Positions 17,086 through 26,700 of a stretch of 64,000 nucleotides of DNA are shown piece by piece. The stretch's first letter is position 1. Every line of letters begins with the position of its first letter. The position numbers and the translations under genes were made by a program. The stretch is taken from contig NZ_SSYB01000004.1 of assembly GCF_004917075.1 (NCBI RefSeq), forward strand, positions 293,006 through 357,005. Direction: 5' to 3'. The stretch is from Geomonas edaphica. GTDB lineage: Bacteria > Desulfobacterota > Desulfuromonadia > Geobacterales > Geobacteraceae. The notes under the pieces are model-generated. The model did no database searches. It saw only the letters and a list, made by a program, of their open reading frames with translations, and was not told the origin of the DNA.

Positions 17086-18075
17086 ATGTACAGAAAAATA
17101 CTGGTAACAGGCGGCACCGCCGTAGCCGGCAGCGCCCTCAAATCCATACATACCTCTGAGTATCCCGACCGAGATTTCGTCTTCATCGGGTCGAGAGATT
17201 GCAACCTGCTCGACAGCGGGGCGACGCTTGATTTCATCAGACAGGTCAAACCGGACGCCATAATCCACTTTGCCGCCATCAGCGGCGGCATTGGGCTCAG
17301 CATAAAGCACCCGGCCAGCATATTGCGCGACAACGTGTTGTTGAACTTCAACGTTATTGAGGCAGCCCGGCTGTACGGGGTGAAAAAGACGGTGATGACC
17401 CTCACTACCGGCATGTACCCCCCCGATGCGCCGCTCCCGCTGAAGGAATCCTGCATCCATGACGGCCCTCCCCACGGCTCCAACTACGGCTCCTCGTTCG
17501 CGAAAAGACTGGTGGAGCCGATGGTCAGGGCATACCGGGAGGAGTACGGCATGAACGTCATCGGCCTGGTGCCCAACGGCATCTTCGGGGAAAACGACAA
17601 TTTCAACGAGGACGACGCGCCCATGGTTCCGACCCTGATCCGCCGCTTCTACGAGAACCGCGATACGGACGCGCCTATCACGCTCTGGGGCGACGGCTCA
17701 CCGTTGCGTGAGTACACCTACGCCAAGGATGTCGCCCGCGCGTTCATGTGGTGCCTCGACAACTACGACGAGGACAGTATCCTCCACACCGGCACCACAG
17801 AGGAACTCTCAGTCAAAGACATGGCGCTTTTGATCGCCGAGTTTACCGGCGTGGATAGTTCCAGGATCGTCTTCGACACCAGTAAGTCCAACGGCATTTA
17901 CCGCAAGAACAGTGACAACTCCCGGTTTGTCTCCCTCTCTGGCTTCCGCTATACCCCTTTCAAGGATGGGCTCAGGGAAACGGTCCGCTGGTTCAGAGAA
18001 ACCATGGAGTCGGCTCCCCACCTGATCCGGACCGCCGCCAAGTCCACCGCCCTCAAGGGCGCCCCCCGAGGGTAG
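17086..18075 (+). CDS. GDP-L-fucose-synthase-like SDR with altered active site
   Basis: A 329-residue homologue of GDP-L-fucose synthase (GFS). It has the ILVTGGTAVAGSAL cofactor motif and family segments CIHDGPPHGSNYGSSFAKR, NGIFGENDNFNEDD and LWGDGSPLREYTYAKDVARA. Aligned to E. coli GFS the numbering coincides: Ser107 is Thr107, Cys109 is Gly109, Tyr136 is Ser136, Lys140 is kept, His179 is Pro179. The two epimerisation residues (Cys, His) are lost, and so is the SDR tyrosine. It may be a C4-reductase or other enzyme relying on the separate RmlC-like epimerase, as in Campylobacter 6-deoxyheptose pathways. ATG 17086 is chosen since GGAGGAG at 17070-17076 is too close to the ATG at 17077. Confidence 0.78.
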   Translation: MYRKILVTGGTAVAGSALKSIHTSEYPDRDFVFIGSRDCNLLDSGATLDFIRQVKPDAIIHFAAISGGIGLSIKHPASILRDNVLLNFNVIEAARLYGVKKTVMTLTTGMYPPDAPLPLKESCIHDGPPHGSNYGSSFAKRLVEPMVRAYREEYGMNVIGLVPNGIFGENDNFNEDDAPMVPTLIRRFYENRDTDAPITLWGDGSPLREYTYAKDVARAFMWCLDNYDEDSILHTGTTEELSVKDMALLIAEFTGVDSSRIVFDTSKSNGIYRKNSDNSRFVSLSGFRYTPFKDGLRETVRWFRETMESAPHLIRTAAKSTALKGAPRG

Positions 18076-18076
18076 C

Positions 18077-19048
18077 ATGAGGTACCGGCAACTCGGGAGG
18101 ACCGGACTAGAAGTCTCCGAGATCGGCTTTGGCACCTGGGGGCTGGGGGGTAACTCCTATGGACCGGTGGACGACGCGGTCTCCGTCGATGCTCTACGCT
18201 ACGCTTACGAACGGGGCATCACTTTCTTCGACACCTCCGACCTCTACGGAAACGGGCACAGCGAGGACATCCTCGGGTGCGCTCTCAAAAGGGTGCGCGA
18301 CAAAGTCGTGATCTGCTCGAAGGTGGGGCTTCTCCCGCACAGCGGATTTGAGATGCCGTGCGACTTCTCTCCTGAGCACATCCGGACGGGGCTCGCCGCG
18401 AGCCTCAGGAGGTTGCAGACCGACTACCTCGACCTCTACCTGCTGCACAGCCCCACTTTGCAGGCACTCAGAGACGACGGAAGGATTGTCGAGACCATGG
18501 AGGAGTTGAAGAGGCAGGGCCAGATAAGAGCCTATGGCATCTCGGCCCGCTCGCCTGCCGATGCCTATCTCTCCTACAAGGAATTCGGGCTTCGGGCCAT
18601 GCAGGTCAACTTCAACCTGATCGACCAGCGGGTGATTGATGATGGCCTGCTCTCATTGGCCGGGGAAGAAGGGATCGGCCTCGTCGCGCGTACCCCTTTT
18701 TGCTTCGGGTATCTTACTGGCAAGTTGACCGGTGAAGAGTCTTTTGCCGGCATCGACCACCGCGCCAACTGGCCGAAAGGGCAGTTGAAGCGTTGGGCAT
18801 CGGCCCCGGGGCTCTTCTCCTTCCTGACCGAAGGAACGGGACGCACCCCGGCCCAAGCCGCCCTTCGCTACTGCCTGGATCATCCCGAGGTCTCCACGGT
18901 CATCCCGGGGATGATGAGCCGGGGCGAGATCGACGAGAACATCGCCGCGACGGAGCTTCCCCCGCTGAGCGAAGATGAAATGGAACGGGTGCGCACGGTC
19001 TACAACAGCACGAGTTTTTACGATCCCAAAGCAAAAGAGGGGCTGTAG
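18077..19048 (+). CDS. Aldo/keto reductase
   Basis: A 323-residue (alpha/beta)8 NAD(P)H-dependent oxidoreductase. The catalytic tetrad is visible as FFDTSDLYG (Asp and Tyr), VICSKVG (Lys) and LDLYLLHSP (His). It starts MRYRQLGRTGLEVSEIGFGT, typical of the AKR superfamily members that act on sugars or small aldehydes. It starts one base after the previous stop. In this operon it probably reduces a keto-sugar nucleotide or keto-sugar, but substrate preference cannot be read from sequence. Confidence 0.9.
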   Translation: MRYRQLGRTGLEVSEIGFGTWGLGGNSYGPVDDAVSVDALRYAYERGITFFDTSDLYGNGHSEDILGCALKRVRDKVVICSKVGLLPHSGFEMPCDFSPEHIRTGLAASLRRLQTDYLDLYLLHSPTLQALRDDGRIVETMEELKRQGQIRAYGISARSPADAYLSYKEFGLRAMQVNFNLIDQRVIDDGLLSLAGEEGIGLVARTPFCFGYLTGKLTGEESFAGIDHRANWPKGQLKRWASAPGLFSFLTEGTGRTPAQAALRYCLDHPEVSTVIPGMMSRGEIDENIAATELPPLSEDEMERVRTVYNSTSFYDPKAKEGL

Positions 19049-19127
19049 CCACCACAGGTCCCGGCAGAGAGCCAGGCGCCACAAATCCGGGTCATCTTTC
19101 GGGAACAGCCGCAAACGGAGCATAGCA

Positions 19128-20081
19128 ATGGAGAAAACATCCCCCCCGGAGACGTTTAGCATCATGAACGTCGATGACTTCGCGAAACTCTTCGGCACGT
19201 CCTCCTCGGAGGTGCTTGAATGCTGCAGCGAAGAACTTGCCAGCCTCGACCCGCACTACCGCGTCCTCGCGGGGGACGAGCGTGACCAGGTACTCCTGCA
19301 GGTGCTTGCCAAGATTGACGACCCGGGAACCCCGGAGTCCGGCACGAGCCGCCTCCCCGATTGGGAACGGGGGTGGGGGGAAAACCTCGACGAGTTCGTC
19401 CGGTCGGGGTATGACATCGAGAAGCTGGTACCCAAGTACTTCAAGAAGAACGTGCCGGCACGCTTCATGGGGGAGTACATCCTCCCGATCGATCCCCAGT
19501 TCGTGCTTGTCTGCACCAGGATGTTCCGCCGCTGGATCTTCGGCCGTTACCTCGCGCCGTACGACACCATCTACGAGTTCGGCTGCGGTCCCGCCACCCA
19601 CCTGGCCTTTCTCGCGCAAAACTACCCTGGCAAGAAGCTCGTGGGGCTGGACTGGGCCCGCCCTTCCCAAGAGATCATCTCACTTTTGGCGCAGCACCGC
19701 GGCTGGGACATCGAGGGGAGGCACTTTGACTTCTTCCATCCCGACCCGACGCTAAGGCTCGCGCCCCGAAGCGCCGTTTACACCTTCGGGGCACTCGAAC
19801 AGGTAGGGGGGCGGCACGGTGAGTTCCTCGACTTTCTGCTCAGGGAGAAGCCGGCCATCTGCGTCAACGTCGAGTGCCTCTGCGAGTACTACGACGCATC
19901 CAGGCTTTCTGATTACCTCGCCCTGCGCTACCACAGAAGAAAGAAGTACCTGGACGGATACCTGACAAGGCTCAAGGAGCTGGAAGCTCGGGGACGGATC
20001 GAGATCCTCGCCAGTCACCACCAGCGCTTCGGGAACATGTACGACGACTCCAACTCCTACGTCGTCTGGCGACCGCTCTAA
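19128..20081 (+). CDS. SAM-dependent methyltransferase
   Basis: A 317-residue protein with a class I methyltransferase core in the second half: IYEFGCGPATHLAFLAQ (motif I) near residue 147, LVGLDWARP, and an FGALEQVGGRHGEF region. The first 130 residues (including DDFAKLFGTSSSEVLECCSE) have no domain I recognise. It lacks a recognisable N-terminal signal. It probably methylates a sugar or sugar nucleotide made by the operon. The ATG at 19128 is 79 bp past the previous stop; it has only a weak GGAG further upstream. Confidence 0.72.
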   Translation: MEKTSPPETFSIMNVDDFAKLFGTSSSEVLECCSEELASLDPHYRVLAGDERDQVLLQVLAKIDDPGTPESGTSRLPDWERGWGENLDEFVRSGYDIEKLVPKYFKKNVPARFMGEYILPIDPQFVLVCTRMFRRWIFGRYLAPYDTIYEFGCGPATHLAFLAQNYPGKKLVGLDWARPSQEIISLLAQHRGWDIEGRHFDFFHPDPTLRLAPRSAVYTFGALEQVGGRHGEFLDFLLREKPAICVNVECLCEYYDASRLSDYLALRYHRRKKYLDGYLTRLKELEARGRIEILASHHQRFGNMYDDSNSYVVWRPL

Positions 20082-20094
20082 CACCGGAGGATTT

Positions 20095-20604
20095 ATGCAG
20101 ATACAGGCCAGCAAGCTAGAAGGGGTGCTTCAGATAACCCCCCCCACCATCTTCGAGGACTTCCGCGGCCATTACGTCGAGACCTACAACAGGGACCTCT
20201 ACAAGGCGCACGGCATCACTGCAGATTTCGTCCAGGATGACATCTCGGTCTCAACCAGGCATGTGCTGCGTGGGATCCACGGCGACGCTGTGACCTGGAA
20301 GCTCATCTCCTGCCTGATCGGCAAGTTCTACATGGTGGTAATCAACTGGGACGAGGCTTCCCCTCAGTATCGCCAGTGGGACTCGTTCGTCCTCTCCGAG
20401 CACAACAGGAAGCAGGTGCTGATCCCCCCCAAACACGGCCTTGGCCACTTGGTTTTGAGCGATCAGGCCATCTTCCACTACAAGCAATCGACTTACTACG
20501 ACCGTCCCGGCCAGTTCACCCTGCTCTGGAACGCACCCGAGCTCGGCCTCTGGTGGCCCGTCCAGGACCCCATCCTCTCACGGCGCGACCTGGGGCTCGA
20601 GTAG
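20095..20604 (+). CDS. RmlC-like 3,5-epimerase (cupin)
   Basis: A 169-residue cupin of the dTDP-4-dehydrorhamnose 3,5-epimerase family, similar in length to RmlC (about 180). The catalytic His is kept as H62 in LRGIHGD, and the Tyr as Y129 in FHYKQSTYYD. It has IPPKHGLGHLVLSDQA, the cupin motif. With the SDR dehydratase and the GFS-like reductase it could epimerise a 4-keto-6-deoxy sugar nucleotide, as DdahB/MlghB do in Campylobacter. The start ATG has GGAGG 4 nt upstream. Confidence 0.88.
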   Translation: MQIQASKLEGVLQITPPTIFEDFRGHYVETYNRDLYKAHGITADFVQDDISVSTRHVLRGIHGDAVTWKLISCLIGKFYMVVINWDEASPQYRQWDSFVLSEHNRKQVLIPPKHGLGHLVLSDQAIFHYKQSTYYDRPGQFTLLWNAPELGLWWPVQDPILSRRDLGLE

Positions 20605-20634
20605 CACCGGCGCCGCGGCACCATAGGAGACCAA

Positions 20635-22518
20635 ATGCGCATCCTCCACATTCCACTCGAGTTCATGACCTGGCGTGACGCGAGCCACTTCCCCTACTCG
20701 AGCAACCTCGCCTTCGAGGAGGGATTCGCCGCCAATGACCTCGAATTCGTCACCATCCCCGCCTGCTTCAAGACCCCCGCGCTCTGGCTTGACCACGCCC
20801 GGTCCCTCTGCGCCAGATTGAGCTTCGATCAGATCTGGCTGGAGGCCGTCCACACCAGCTATCCTGATGACGTGCTTGAGTGGCTGAGGGAGGTCGCTCC
20901 GGTCAGGATCGGCATCATGTGGGAAAGCTGCGCGATGGATCCCCTAGAACTCATCGGCAATCCCGAAGGGGCGCGAAACCGCGAGCGCAATATCGCCCGC
21001 AACATGGAATGTCTCACCCACCTGCTGGTGGTCGACGAGAAGGACGAGGAGCACTACAACGCGGCCGGCAGGGTGCAGGCGAAGTGGATATGGGATGCGG
21101 GGTTCATACCGGGCCGCTTCGCGAGTGGTCCCGCCCCTTCGAAGCCGATCCGCCCCGAAGCGCTCTTCTACGGTGCCCTCTACGGCGAGAGGAAGCAGTG
21201 GCTCGAGCACCCCCGGCTGCGGGGACTGCTGCTGCGCCCAGAGACCTCGCTCGAGTACGGCACGGACATCCCGCGTCTTTGGGACGAACTGCACCTGGTG
21301 ACGCTGACCATGGTCGAACGTGGGGAGCAGCCCGGGAAGATATACGACAACTACATGAGGCAGATCAGGGAACTCCGCCGGCGTGGGTTCGACCTCTGGC
21401 TCGAGGGGCTCCGTGACGGCATCGCGGTGGTCAACCTGCCGCAGTTCGGCAAGGCGTACGCAAGCCGGGTCATAGAGGGGATGGCGGCAGGACGGCCGGT
21501 GGTGACCTACCGGATGCCCGACCGCCCAAGAACCATGGCTCTTTTCGAGCCGGAGCGGGAGATTCTGCTTTACGACAGGGACTCCCCCGAGGAACTGGCC
21601 GAAATCCTCATGCGCCTCAGGCGGGAACCTGGTTTCGGCGAGGCGGTGGCGGAGGCGGCCAGACGGCGCATCCGGGAGCGGCACACGACCGAGGAACTGG
21701 TCTCCCAGGTGCTAAAGTGGACGAAAGGAGCACCCGCCGCCACCCGACCGCAGGTCCGACCAGGAAGCGAGACGGCCACCCCGTCGCAGCGGCCGGGGGG
21801 GAGCGCCCACCTTCCGCTCGAAGAAATTCACGACTTCAACCAGCGCAGCCGCGACCGGTGGGTGAGCGAGAAGGCCACTTCAGTCCCGGCCGGCTCCCTG
21901 GTGCTCGACGTCGGGGCCGGCACCTGCCCCTACCGTCCCCTTTTCTCACACTGCAGTTATAAGACTCATGACTTCAAGGGGTACACGGGGGAGAAGCTCG
22001 GAGGCACCTGCGAGTACGGCCAGATCGACTACGTCTCCGAGATCACCGAGCTGCCGATTGCGGACCAGACTTTCGACGTGTTGCTCTGCACGGAGGTCCT
22101 GGAGCACGTCCCCGACCCCGCAGGTGCGCTCAGGGAGATGCAGCGGGTGCTAAAGCCAGGAGGAAGGTTGTTGCTGACCGCTCCGCTCGGCTCGGGGCTC
22201 CACCAGCTCCCCTACCACTACTACGGCGGCTTCTCCCCGGCCTGGTATCAGTATTACGCCGAAAAGTTCGGGCTAAGGGTCGTCGAGATTACCCCCAACG
22301 GCGGGTTCTACCGCCTGTTAGCCCAAGAGTGCGTGCGGGCCGGACACTTCATCTCCCAGCAATTCCCGGCGGCTGAGATTCCGGGCAACTTGATCCAACT
22401 GCTCGTGGAGGAGCTGCCGCGCCTGCTGTTTGGCTATGAAGACAGGCACTTCATCGACCAGTTCACCGTGGGATACCACGTGGAGCTGGTCAAAGATGCG
22501 GAGGTAAGCGCCCGCTGA
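20635..22518 (+). CDS. GT-B glycosyltransferase fused to a methyltransferase
   Basis: A 627-residue protein. Residues about 1-360 form a GT-B-like glycosyltransferase: MRILHIPLEFMTW at the start and, in the C-terminal lobe, AYASRVIEGMAAGRPVVTY followed by LFEPEREILLYD and LAEILMRLRREPG, the usual EX7E-type donor region. After a Pro/Arg-rich linker (about 365-395) comes a class I methyltransferase: GSLVLDVGAGTCPYRPLF, LLCTEVLEHVPDP, MQRVLKPGGRLLLTAPL. A fused transferase-methyltransferase could cap or terminate a glycan chain. The ATG has GGAGA 5 nt upstream. Confidence 0.8.
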   Translation: MRILHIPLEFMTWRDASHFPYSSNLAFEEGFAANDLEFVTIPACFKTPALWLDHARSLCARLSFDQIWLEAVHTSYPDDVLEWLREVAPVRIGIMWESCAMDPLELIGNPEGARNRERNIARNMECLTHLLVVDEKDEEHYNAAGRVQAKWIWDAGFIPGRFASGPAPSKPIRPEALFYGALYGERKQWLEHPRLRGLLLRPETSLEYGTDIPRLWDELHLVTLTMVERGEQPGKIYDNYMRQIRELRRRGFDLWLEGLRDGIAVVNLPQFGKAYASRVIEGMAAGRPVVTYRMPDRPRTMALFEPEREILLYDRDSPEELAEILMRLRREPGFGEAVAEAARRRIRERHTTEELVSQVLKWTKGAPAATRPQVRPGSETATPSQRPGGSAHLPLEEIHDFNQRSRDRWVSEKATSVPAGSLVLDVGAGTCPYRPLFSHCSYKTHDFKGYTGEKLGGTCEYGQIDYVSEITELPIADQTFDVLLCTEVLEHVPDPAGALREMQRVLKPGGRLLLTAPLGSGLHQLPYHYYGGFSPAWYQYYAEKFGLRVVEITPNGGFYRLLAQECVRAGHFISQQFPAAEIPGNLIQLLVEELPRLLFGYEDRHFIDQFTVGYHVELVKDAEVSAR

Positions 22519-22532
22519 CGCGAACGGCGCCT

Positions 22533-22548
22533 CGGTACAGTTATTGCG
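22533..22548 (+). promoter_or_regulatory. Weak sigma-54-like site upstream of the DUF268 gene
   Basis: CGGTACAGTTATTGCG has GG and GC 10 bp apart and TTGC, but deviates at positions 1, 4, 7 and 16. An AT-rich run follows. Predicted start near 22558, 123 nt before the ATG at 22681. Less reliable than the sites at 6723, 10111 and 12524. Confidence 0.3.
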
Positions 22549-22680
22549 ATAAAAAATGCCGGCAGGCCGCCGGCGGTGGCGCCAAGTCAAAGAAATGACA
22601 GCCCCGACACATCAACTCTGCTACTTTCCCTCTTGAGGCCGAGATGGGGCAGGCAGAGTCCGCCCGCAAGGGAGTCAATA

Positions 22681-23436
22681 ATGAGCAACGTTTCGCAAGG
22701 GCCCATCTCCACGGAGGAGTTCGAATATCAGTTCAGGCAGCTTGGGGAACAGTCCGGGGAGCACCCGCGACTGCCGCTCTTGCCGCAGGACATCCAGCCG
22801 ATGCTGGAGGACCGCACAGCGAGCTTAGAATTTGACGGGCACTACGTCTACCATATCGCATGGGCCGCCGAGGTGCTCGGCAAGCAGCGCCCGGCCCATC
22901 ATGTCGACATAGGCTCTTACCATTACTTCTCGCTGGTGCTGTCAGGCTTCGTACCGACCACCTTCCTCGACTACCGCCCGATGGAGCTCAAGGGTCTCGA
23001 GAACTACCGCTCCGGAGCCGCCGATCTCAAGCGACTGGACATCCCCTCCAACTCGGTGGCCAGCCTTTCCTGCATGCACACCATTGAGCACATAGGCCTC
23101 GGCCGCTACGGCGATGAACTGGACTATGACGGCGACCTGAAAGCGGCCAGCGAACTTAAACGGGTGCTGGCGCATGGAGGGGACCTGCTGATTGCGGTCC
23201 CGGTGGGGCGGCCGCGCATCAAGTTCAACGCCCACCGCATCTACAGCACGCGGCACGTGCTAGAGATGTTTTCCGGGCTTGAGCTGCGCGACTTCAGCCT
23301 GATCCCGGACGACTTCCTGGGGAAGGGGCTGATCCGCCAGTGCTCGCCGGCCATGGCGGACCGCCAAGAATACGCCTGCGGCTGCTTCTGGTTCCGTAAA
23401 CCCTTGCGAGATGGCGACTATTCTTCAATGTCATAG
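22681..23436 (+). CDS. DUF268-family protein (methyltransferase-like)
   Basis: A 251-residue protein of the DUF268 family. It has HHVDIGSYHYFSLVLSGFVP (a degenerate SAM-binding loop region), LSCMHTIEHIGLGRYGDELD, SELKRVLAHGGDLLIAVPVG and RIYSTRHVLEMFSGLE, arranged as in class I methyltransferases of glycan clusters. Enzyme activity is not proven for this family. The ATG has GGGAG 6 nt upstream; the frame is open further upstream to 22576 but without a good ribosome-binding site. Confidence 0.72.
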   Translation: MSNVSQGPISTEEFEYQFRQLGEQSGEHPRLPLLPQDIQPMLEDRTASLEFDGHYVYHIAWAAEVLGKQRPAHHVDIGSYHYFSLVLSGFVPTTFLDYRPMELKGLENYRSGAADLKRLDIPSNSVASLSCMHTIEHIGLGRYGDELDYDGDLKAASELKRVLAHGGDLLIAVPVGRPRIKFNAHRIYSTRHVLEMFSGLELRDFSLIPDDFLGKGLIRQCSPAMADRQEYACGCFWFRKPLRDGDYSSMS

Positions 23437-23474
23437 CAGCCCATCGCCTCCCCCTCAGAAATCATCCGGCATCT

Positions 23475-23509
23475 GGTAGCCCGGCTTGTAATGACCAGGC
23501 CGGGCTACC
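23475..23509. repeat. Perfect 11-bp inverted repeat upstream of the giant glycosyltransferase gene
   Basis: GGTAGCCCGGC (23475-23485) and GCCGGGCTACC (23499-23509) flank a 13-nt loop, about 200 bp before the giant gene's ATG and 39 bp past the DUF268 stop. There is no T-run, so it is more likely an attenuator, an mRNA-end hairpin or a protein site than a simple terminator. Confidence 0.6.
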
Positions 23510-23707
23510 TCGACATAAGGGCCGATCACGCGAGCCGTCTGAACGAAACCGCCTGATCGAACAATCCGGATGCTGCGGTGCTGGTCAAGCCTGCTCTAGA
23601 CCTGCACGAAAAGCTAAAGGAGGCAAGGCCGGACGGCATCTGCCCAGGCCCGAGGACTATAAGTTCAAAAAACCAACGGCCGCCCGGTGACCTCGTCAAG
23701 GAGCAAT

Positions 23708-26700
23708 ATGTTAGTAATCATCTTCAGCAAAGACCGTCCCCTGCAGCTCGAGGCAACGCTGCGCTCCCTTTCCGCCCGCTGCAGGGAGTTCGACCGGCTG
23801 GACGTGCGAGTAATTTTCAAGTCTACCTCGGAGCTTTTCGATGCCGGGTATCGGGTGCTGCAGCAAGGAGGGTTCCGGAACGTCGCCTGGATAGCGGAGA
23901 GGGACTTCCGCGGCGAGGTCATCTCTTTACTCGAGCAGGGAGAGTACGTCCTCTGGCTGGTGGACGACAATATCTTCGTCCGGGACTTCTCCATTGAGCC
24001 AATCGTTGCCGCTCTCGCCTCCACCCCTTCGGCCCTAGGCTTCTCGCTCCGGCTTGGAGAAAACACCACCTACTGCTACTCACTCGACAAAGCACAGCGA
24101 CTTCCGGAGTTTTCTGAGCCGCAGGAGGGGATCTGCCTCTACGACTGGAGGGAAGCCGAGCATGATTTCGGCTACCCACTGGAGGTTTCGAGCTCCGTCT
24201 ACCGGACCAGCGACATCCTCCCGTTCCTCCGGTCATTCCCTTTTTCCGGCCCGAACGCGCTCGAGTCCCGCATGGCCGAGCGGACCGCCCATTTCCGCGC
24301 CAGCCACCCTCACCTCTTCTGCTTCAAGAGGTCAGTCACATTCTGCAATCCCGTGAATAAGGTCCAATCGATCTGCGCCGACAACCGCGCCGGCAGCAAA
24401 GACGAGTTGTCTGCCGAGCAACTGGCGCAACGCTTCCTGACCGGCTACCGCATCGACAGCGAATGCTTCCACGGTTTCGTCCCGAACGCCTGCCACCAGG
24501 AAAAGGAGCTTACGTTCGTGCAAAAGGAGCTTCCGGTCGAGCGTCCGCTGGTTTCGGTCATTATCCCGTGCTACAAACAGGCGCACTTTCTGGAGGAGGC
24601 GGTGGCGAGCGTGCTGGCCCAGTCCTATTCGAACTGGGAGTGCCTGATCGTAAACGACGGTAGCCCCGACAACACCTCGGAGGTGGCGCGTGCTCTAATC
24701 GCAAAGAATCCCGGGCGGCGTATTTACCTTCTCGAGAAAGAAAACGGCGGTCTCGCCAGTGCCAGAAACCACGGGATCGCCAACGCCAAGGGGATGTATA
24801 TACTGCCGCTTGACTCGGACGACCTCCTGCACCCGGATATGCTCTCCAAGACGGTCGATTTTCTGGAAGAGCACCCGGAGACCTCGATCGTCTACACCGA
24901 TCTCGTCCACTTCGGGGCCGTCAACAAATTGGTGGAAGCGGGTGAATACGACTTCGCGAACCTACGCTACTGGAACCAGCTCAATTACTGTTCCCTCTAC
25001 CGCCGCACCGTCTGGGAGGCGGTGGGTGGATACAACACCAACATGACATGGGGGTACGAAGACTGGGATTTCTGGATTGGCTGCGGAGAGAGGGGGTTCT
25101 ACGGCCGCCACCTTCCCGAACCGCTACTCCGCTACCGAGTGAAAGAGAGCAGCATGTTCACACAAGCGCTGGAGCACGACGCCGAACTCAAGGCGCAGAT
25201 CGTAATGAACCACCCGCGTCTCTATAGCGAGAACGAGAGGAAATGGGCTGAAGGCGAGCTCCGTTCTAAGCGCGCGAAATCACCCTTGGTCTCGGTCATC
25301 GTACCGACGCACAACCGGCCGGATATGCTCAAGGAGGCAATCCAGAGCATACTCGACCAGACCATGAAGGACTTCGAGGTGATCGTCGTGAACGACGCGG
25401 GAGAAGACGTCTCGCACCTCGTCGCCGGGTTCGGCTCCCCGCGCATCACTTGCCTCACCCACGACAGGAACCGAGGGCTCGCTGCTGCGCGTAACACAGG
25501 GATCAAGGCCGCCCGCGGCAAGTACATCGCTTATCTCGACGACGACGACATCTTCTACCCCGACCACCTGGAGACCCTCTTATCCCACCTGGAAGCTAGC
25601 GACTGCCGGATCGCCTACAGCGATTCCCTGCAGGCGACACAGGAACTGATCGACGGGTCTTACCGTGTGGTCAAGAGGGACCTCGTCTATTCCCAAGACT
25701 TCGACTACGACCTGATCCTTGTGAGGAACTTCATCCCGGTACTCTGCTTCATGCACGAGCGCTCCATAATGGACGAGGTGGGGTTCTTCGACGAGGAGCT
25801 CACCTCCCATGAGGACTGGGACCTCTGGGTCCGCATCTCGCGGCGCTGCCGTATGGACCACATCGCCAAGGTCACCAGCGAGTACCGGTGGCGGGAAGAC
25901 GGCAGCACCGCGACCAGCAGCAAGCAGGACGACTACTATCGCACGGCGAGGCTGCTTTATGAAAAGACCAGGCGGAGCATGGAACTCCCCCAGCAGATCA
26001 TCAACAGGCAGGAGACGCAGCTGAGAATCAGGCGCTACGACCTGCAGGGCTTCCATCCCGACGTGCTCTGCTCCATCATCATGCCCGTGTGCAACAAGGT
26101 GGAATGCACCAGGCTGTGCATAGAGACTCTCTACGCAAACACCCCACACGAGGTCTTCGAGCTGATCATAATCGACGACGCCTCGGAGGACGGCACCGCT
26201 GAATACCTGGCGACCCTGAAAGGGCCCAAGGTGAAAATAATCTCCAACCACCGGAACGTAGGGTACACAGCCGCGTGCAACCAAGGCGCGGCCGAGGCAA
26301 GAGGAGAGTTTCTGGTATTTCTTAACGGCGCCGAACCTGGAAAAGGATGGCTGCACCACCTGGTACTTATGGCCGGGCACGACCTGCGTATCGGCGCCGT
26401 CGGTCCGAAGCTCCTCTCCTCCGACGGCCGACTTGACGAGGCGGGGGGGCTCATTTTCAGCGACGGCAGCATCCGTTCCATCGGCAAAGGCGAGGACCCC
26501 AAGGATCCAAGGTTTAACTCCCCTAGCGTGGTCGACTACTGCACTGATGCCTGCCTCATGGTCCGCCGCGACCTATTCAGGGAAGCCGGCGGTTTCGACG
26601 AGCGCTACGCCGCTACCTGCTACGATGCTGCCGACCTCTGCTTGGCAATCGCCAAACTCGGCTACTACGTGGTCTACTCACCGCAGTCCGAAGTGATCCA

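Noticed and set aside
22558-22574. GCCGGC-AGGCC-GCCGGC hairpin
   Set aside because: Six-base self-complementary arms are expected by chance in GC-rich DNA and no T-run follows.
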